From: Sphingomonadales bacterium
Lineage (GTDB): Bacteria > Bacteroidota > Bacteroidia > UBA7662
Direction of reading: 5' to 3'
DNA length: 64,000 nucleotides
Assembly (NCBI GenBank): GCA_016872215.1
Contig: VHAX01000002.1
Location: forward strand, 1-64,000
A program made the position numbers and the translations under genes. The notes under the pieces were generated by a model. It saw only the letters and a list, made by a program, of their open reading frames with translations. It had not been told where the DNA came from and made no database searches. Below, piece by piece: positions 62,014 through 64,000 of this stretch; position 1 is the stretch's first letter, and the number at the start of each line of letters is the position of its first letter.

Positions 62014-63396
62014 ATGCAAAGTTACGCAGAATTTCTGGACCTGAGCGTGGGATTTCCCCAGGAGGGATGGAAACTCATCGACGATGAGTTGTATTTTCAT
62101 GACATCAATCTGATGGAAATGGCCGAGACATTCGGCACCCCGCTGCGGTTCACATACTTGCCACTCATCAGTCAGAAAATAGAGAAGGCCAACCATTTGT
62201 TTCGTGCGGCATTCGAAAAGCACAGCTACAAAGGCTCATATACCTATTGCTATTGCACGAAGAGTTCTCATTTCAAACACATACTTGAGGAGGCGCTGGT
62301 TGCAGGCGTTCAGCTGGAAACCTCATCAGCCTTTGATATGCCGATAATTGAGGCTTTGGAGCGCAAGGGCATGATTACCAAAGACATTATGGTGGTGTGC
62401 AATGGCTTCAAAAAGGACAACTATAAAGAGAACATTGTTGACCTAATCCACGATGGGTTTGGCCACATCATCCCGGTGCTCGACAATAAGGAAGAGTTCA
62501 ACTACTACGACAATGAAGTGGAGATACCCTGCTCACTGGGCATGCGCTTATCGGCAGAAGAAAAGCCCGACTATCCCTTTTATACCTCCCGGCTCGGAAT
62601 CCGGGCCGACGAAATGGTCGATTTCTACCAAAGCAAAATCCGCAACGATCAACGCTTTCGCCTGGAGTTACTTCATTTTTTTGTAAGCAGCGGGTTCAAC
62701 GACACACCCCATTTTTGGAACGAGCTGGAGAAACTCGTGAACACCTTTGTCAAACTCAAAAAGGTTTGTCCCGACTTGCACATGCTCGATATTGGGGGCG
62801 GATTACCCTTTAAGAATACGCTAGAATTTGAATACGACTACGAGTATATGATTGGGGAGATTGTGCACCGGATCAAATCGATTTGCAATGACAATGACGT
62901 GGAGGAGCCGGATCTGATTACGGAATTCGGTAGTTTTACGGTGGCAGAATCCTCAGGCATTATTTTTAAAGTTTTAGGGCGCAAGCAGCAGAATGACCGC
63001 GAAAAATGGCTGATGGTGGACGGCAGTATGATCACGATGTTGCCCGATGTCTGGGCCATGAACCAAAAATTTATTGTGTTGCCCTTGAATAACTGGGACT
63101 CGGAATATGAGCGGGTGAACATTGGGGGTATCACCTGCGATGGCCTGGATTTTTACAAGACGGAGCAGAACAACGCCTCAACCTGGATGCCGAAAACCCG
63201 CAAAGCCCAGTATGTGGCTTTTTTCCACACCGGGGCCTATCAGGAAACGCTCAGCGGTACAGGGGGAATACACCACTGCCTGATTCCTACGCCGAGGCAT
63301 GTTCTGATTCGGAAGACGAAAGACAACAACCTTGATTATCAGTTGTTTCAGGAGGAGCAAAGCAGCAAACAGGTATTGAAAATTCTAGGTTACTGA
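62014..63396 (+). CDS. speA: Biosynthetic arginine decarboxylase (short Bacteroidota type)
   Basis: The 460-residue fold-type III PLP enzyme has YCYCTKSSHFKHIL (PLP lysine), SRLGIRADEM, HMLDIGGGLPF, LITEFGSFTVAESS and the catalytic-cysteine block ITCDGLDFYKTEQ near the C terminus. The sequence blocks match the SpeA-like arginine decarboxylases of Bacteroidota, which are shorter than the 650-residue E. coli SpeA. It makes agmatine for the agmatinase-like enzyme and the carboxy(nor)spermidine pair at 4.9-8.4 kb. It could act on other basic amino acids; the arginine assignment also leans on the arginase and argS neighbours. Confidence 0.9.
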   Translation: MQSYAEFLDLSVGFPQEGWKLIDDELYFHDINLMEMAETFGTPLRFTYLPLISQKIEKANHLFRAAFEKHSYKGSYTYCYCTKSSHFKHILEEALVAGVQLETSSAFDMPIIEALERKGMITKDIMVVCNGFKKDNYKENIVDLIHDGFGHIIPVLDNKEEFNYYDNEVEIPCSLGMRLSAEEKPDYPFYTSRLGIRADEMVDFYQSKIRNDQRFRLELLHFFVSSGFNDTPHFWNELEKLVNTFVKLKKVCPDLHMLDIGGGLPFKNTLEFEYDYEYMIGEIVHRIKSICNDNDVEEPDLITEFGSFTVAESSGIIFKVLGRKQQNDREKWLMVDGSMITMLPDVWAMNQKFIVLPLNNWDSEYERVNIGGITCDGLDFYKTEQNNASTWMPKTRKAQYVAFFHTGAYQETLSGTGGIHHCLIPTPRHVLIRKTKDNNLDYQLFQEEQSSKQVLKILGY

Positions 63397-63411
63397 ACTG
63401 CCGATTTTTCG

Positions 63412-63419
63412 TATACTTG
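63412..63419 (+). promoter_or_regulatory. Near-consensus -7 box TATACTTG for the 45-residue protein gene
   Basis: TATACTTG has one mismatch to TAnnTTTG and lies 18 nt ahead of the ATG at 63438, within the 41-nt gap after speA. Confidence 0.35.
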
Positions 63420-63437
63420 CACCTCAAAATTTTTGTT

Positions 63438-63575
63438 ATGGGGGTTACCAAACTCAAAAGAAAAGCGGCCAAAAACAAAACCGTTTCGCGTCTTCGCAAT
63501 CAGGGTCTCACCAAAACCAGCTTGGGGTCCTACAAAAACCACCGCAAGGAGTCGGAATCGGCTACAGCTGAATAA
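63438..63575 (+). CDS. 45-residue basic small protein after speA (not in the ORF track)
   Basis: The ATG at 63438 opens a 45-codon frame ending in TAA at 63575. The peptide is strongly basic in its first two thirds (VTKLKRKAAKNKTVSRLRNQ) and ends with an acidic SESATAE tail. This K/R-rich TKLKRKAAKNKT start resembles a class of small proteins I associate with Bacteroidota genomes, possibly RNA- or ribosome-associated; that is from memory, not a search. It is separated by 41 nt from speA with its own near-consensus promoter box. Its last 14 nt overlap the end of the convergent DUF2452 gene. Confidence 0.75.
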   Translation: MGVTKLKRKAAKNKTVSRLRNQGLTKTSLGSYKNHRKESESATAE

Positions 63576-64000
63576 TTTGTAAGGCGTCTTTCGTCGCGTC
63601 GCCTGATAGACCAACCGCCTCCCAGGTTTTGTCACCCAACAGCCGCACCGATGTGGCGAATGCCTCAAAGGGTAAGCGTCCGCCCCACTCAGTCGGGGCG
63701 ATCATCGAGAGTACCCTCTGACCATTTTTTCTTAGGTATAAATGGTAGGTTTGTCCTACCACCGGATCAAATCCCATATCGGACCCATATACCTCTTCAG
63801 CAAGCTTCAACCTTTCTTCTATTTTTCGGGCCTGTTGCATCAAGACATCTGCCTGCCTTCGCAACATGGCCATTTGCTGTTCGGCCTGCTCCCTTGCCGT
63901 TTCCAAAGAGTGACTTTTCGCCTTTCCTTTGTCGATCGGCCGAATCACGGGACTGCTCACATGTACCGCAATCGGGGCAAAGGATGCCTCACCGGTGTAA
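63562..64000 (-). CDS. DUF2452-family protein, 5' end outside the window
   Basis: The reverse-strand frame ends at 63562 and remains open to the right edge; the GTG at 63960 is not necessarily the start because the frame continues upstream with YTGEASFAPIAVHVSSP, which looks like real protein. The conserved DUF2452 core is GFDPVVGQTYHLYLRKNGQRVLSMIAPTEWGG, preceded by a helix rich in Gln, Glu, Ala and Arg. At least 145 residues are present. It is a soluble protein family of unknown function found in Bacteroidota. Confidence 0.85.
   Translation of the reverse strand, partial: YTGEASFAPIAVHVSSPVIRPIDKGKAKSHSLETAREQAEQQMAMLRRQADVLMQQARKIEERLKLAEEVYGSDMGFDPVVGQTYHLYLRKNGQRVLSMIAPTEWGGRLPFEAFATSVRLLGDKTWEAVGLSGDATKDALQIIQL

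Noticed and set aside
1-64000. Mobile elements, defence islands or a biosynthetic gene cluster
   Set aside because: No transposase, integrase, restriction, toxin or large modular synthase genes were recognised; the only trace of mobile-type DNA is the ORF6N remnant.

Overview
The window reads as an ordinary chromosomal stretch of a Bacteroidota bacterium. The evidence is a type IX secretion C-terminal sorting domain on an M43 protease, many copies of the Bacteroidota -7 promoter box TAnnTTTG, a fused alpha/beta 2-oxoacid dehydrogenase E1, the BshB1 bacillithiol deacetylase, the carboxy(nor)spermidine polyamine route, and several lineage-typical families (DUF4294, DUF5522, DUF2452, DUF6580, DUF1573). 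The class is not certain; a Saprospiria/Chitinophagia-like lineage is a guess. Gene density is high and both strands are used. I see no rRNA, tRNA, CRISPR array, prophage or intact insertion sequence.

Layout. 1-4.3 kb: propionyl-CoA carboxylase beta (cut by the left edge), divergent from a PaaN-type aldehyde dehydrogenase and a PaaE-type reductase, both of phenylacetate catabolism. 4.3-4.8 kb: a gene-free gap that holds a decayed ORF6N-domain gene. 4.9-9.5 kb: minus-strand run ychF, agmatinase-like, carboxynorspermidine synthase, carboxynorspermidine decarboxylase. 9.5-15 kb: small membrane or exported proteins, elbB, NADP isocitrate dehydrogenase, yhhQ, HMG-CoA lyase. 15-24 kb: DUF349 protein, a response regulator/kinase/pseudouridine synthase run, alaS-gatB. 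24-31 kb: M23 peptidase, MerR, YkuK-like, fbp, class IV aminotransferase, fmt, NamZ-like muramidase, FtsX-like permease. 31-41.5 kb: smc, a small anchored protein, M1 peptidase, barrel-like protein, phosphoesterase, bshB1, DUF4294. 41.5-52.7 kb: purB, DUF5522 plus an unknown partner, yfcE-like, M43 protease, lysC, scoB, kdsC, maf, cdd, saccharopine dehydrogenase, yeiH. 52.8-64 kb: acs, class I aminotransferase with a perfect 39-bp in-frame tandem duplication, DUF1573, fused E1, argS, arginase, arginine decarboxylase, a 45-residue basic protein, and a DUF2452 gene cut by the right edge.

How the genes work together. Two separated loci make one polyamine pathway: arginine decarboxylase (62.0 kb) gives agmatine, the agmatinase-like enzyme (7.3 kb) gives putrescine, and the synthase and decarboxylase at 4.9-7.3 kb add the aminopropyl arm without S-adenosylmethionine decarboxylase. 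Arginase and argS beside the decarboxylase are competing users of arginine. Acyl-CoA and ketoacid metabolism (pccB, HMG-CoA lyase, scoB, acs, E1, icd) is scattered.

No clearly new multi-gene system is visible. The most unusual observations are the perfect 39-bp in-frame duplication in the aminotransferase, the ORF6N pseudogene beside an apparently orphan paaN-paaE pair, several TAnnTTTG boxes only 3-5 nt from the start codon (predicted leaderless mRNAs), a promoter box inside a terminator loop, and convergent genes that share their stop codons.
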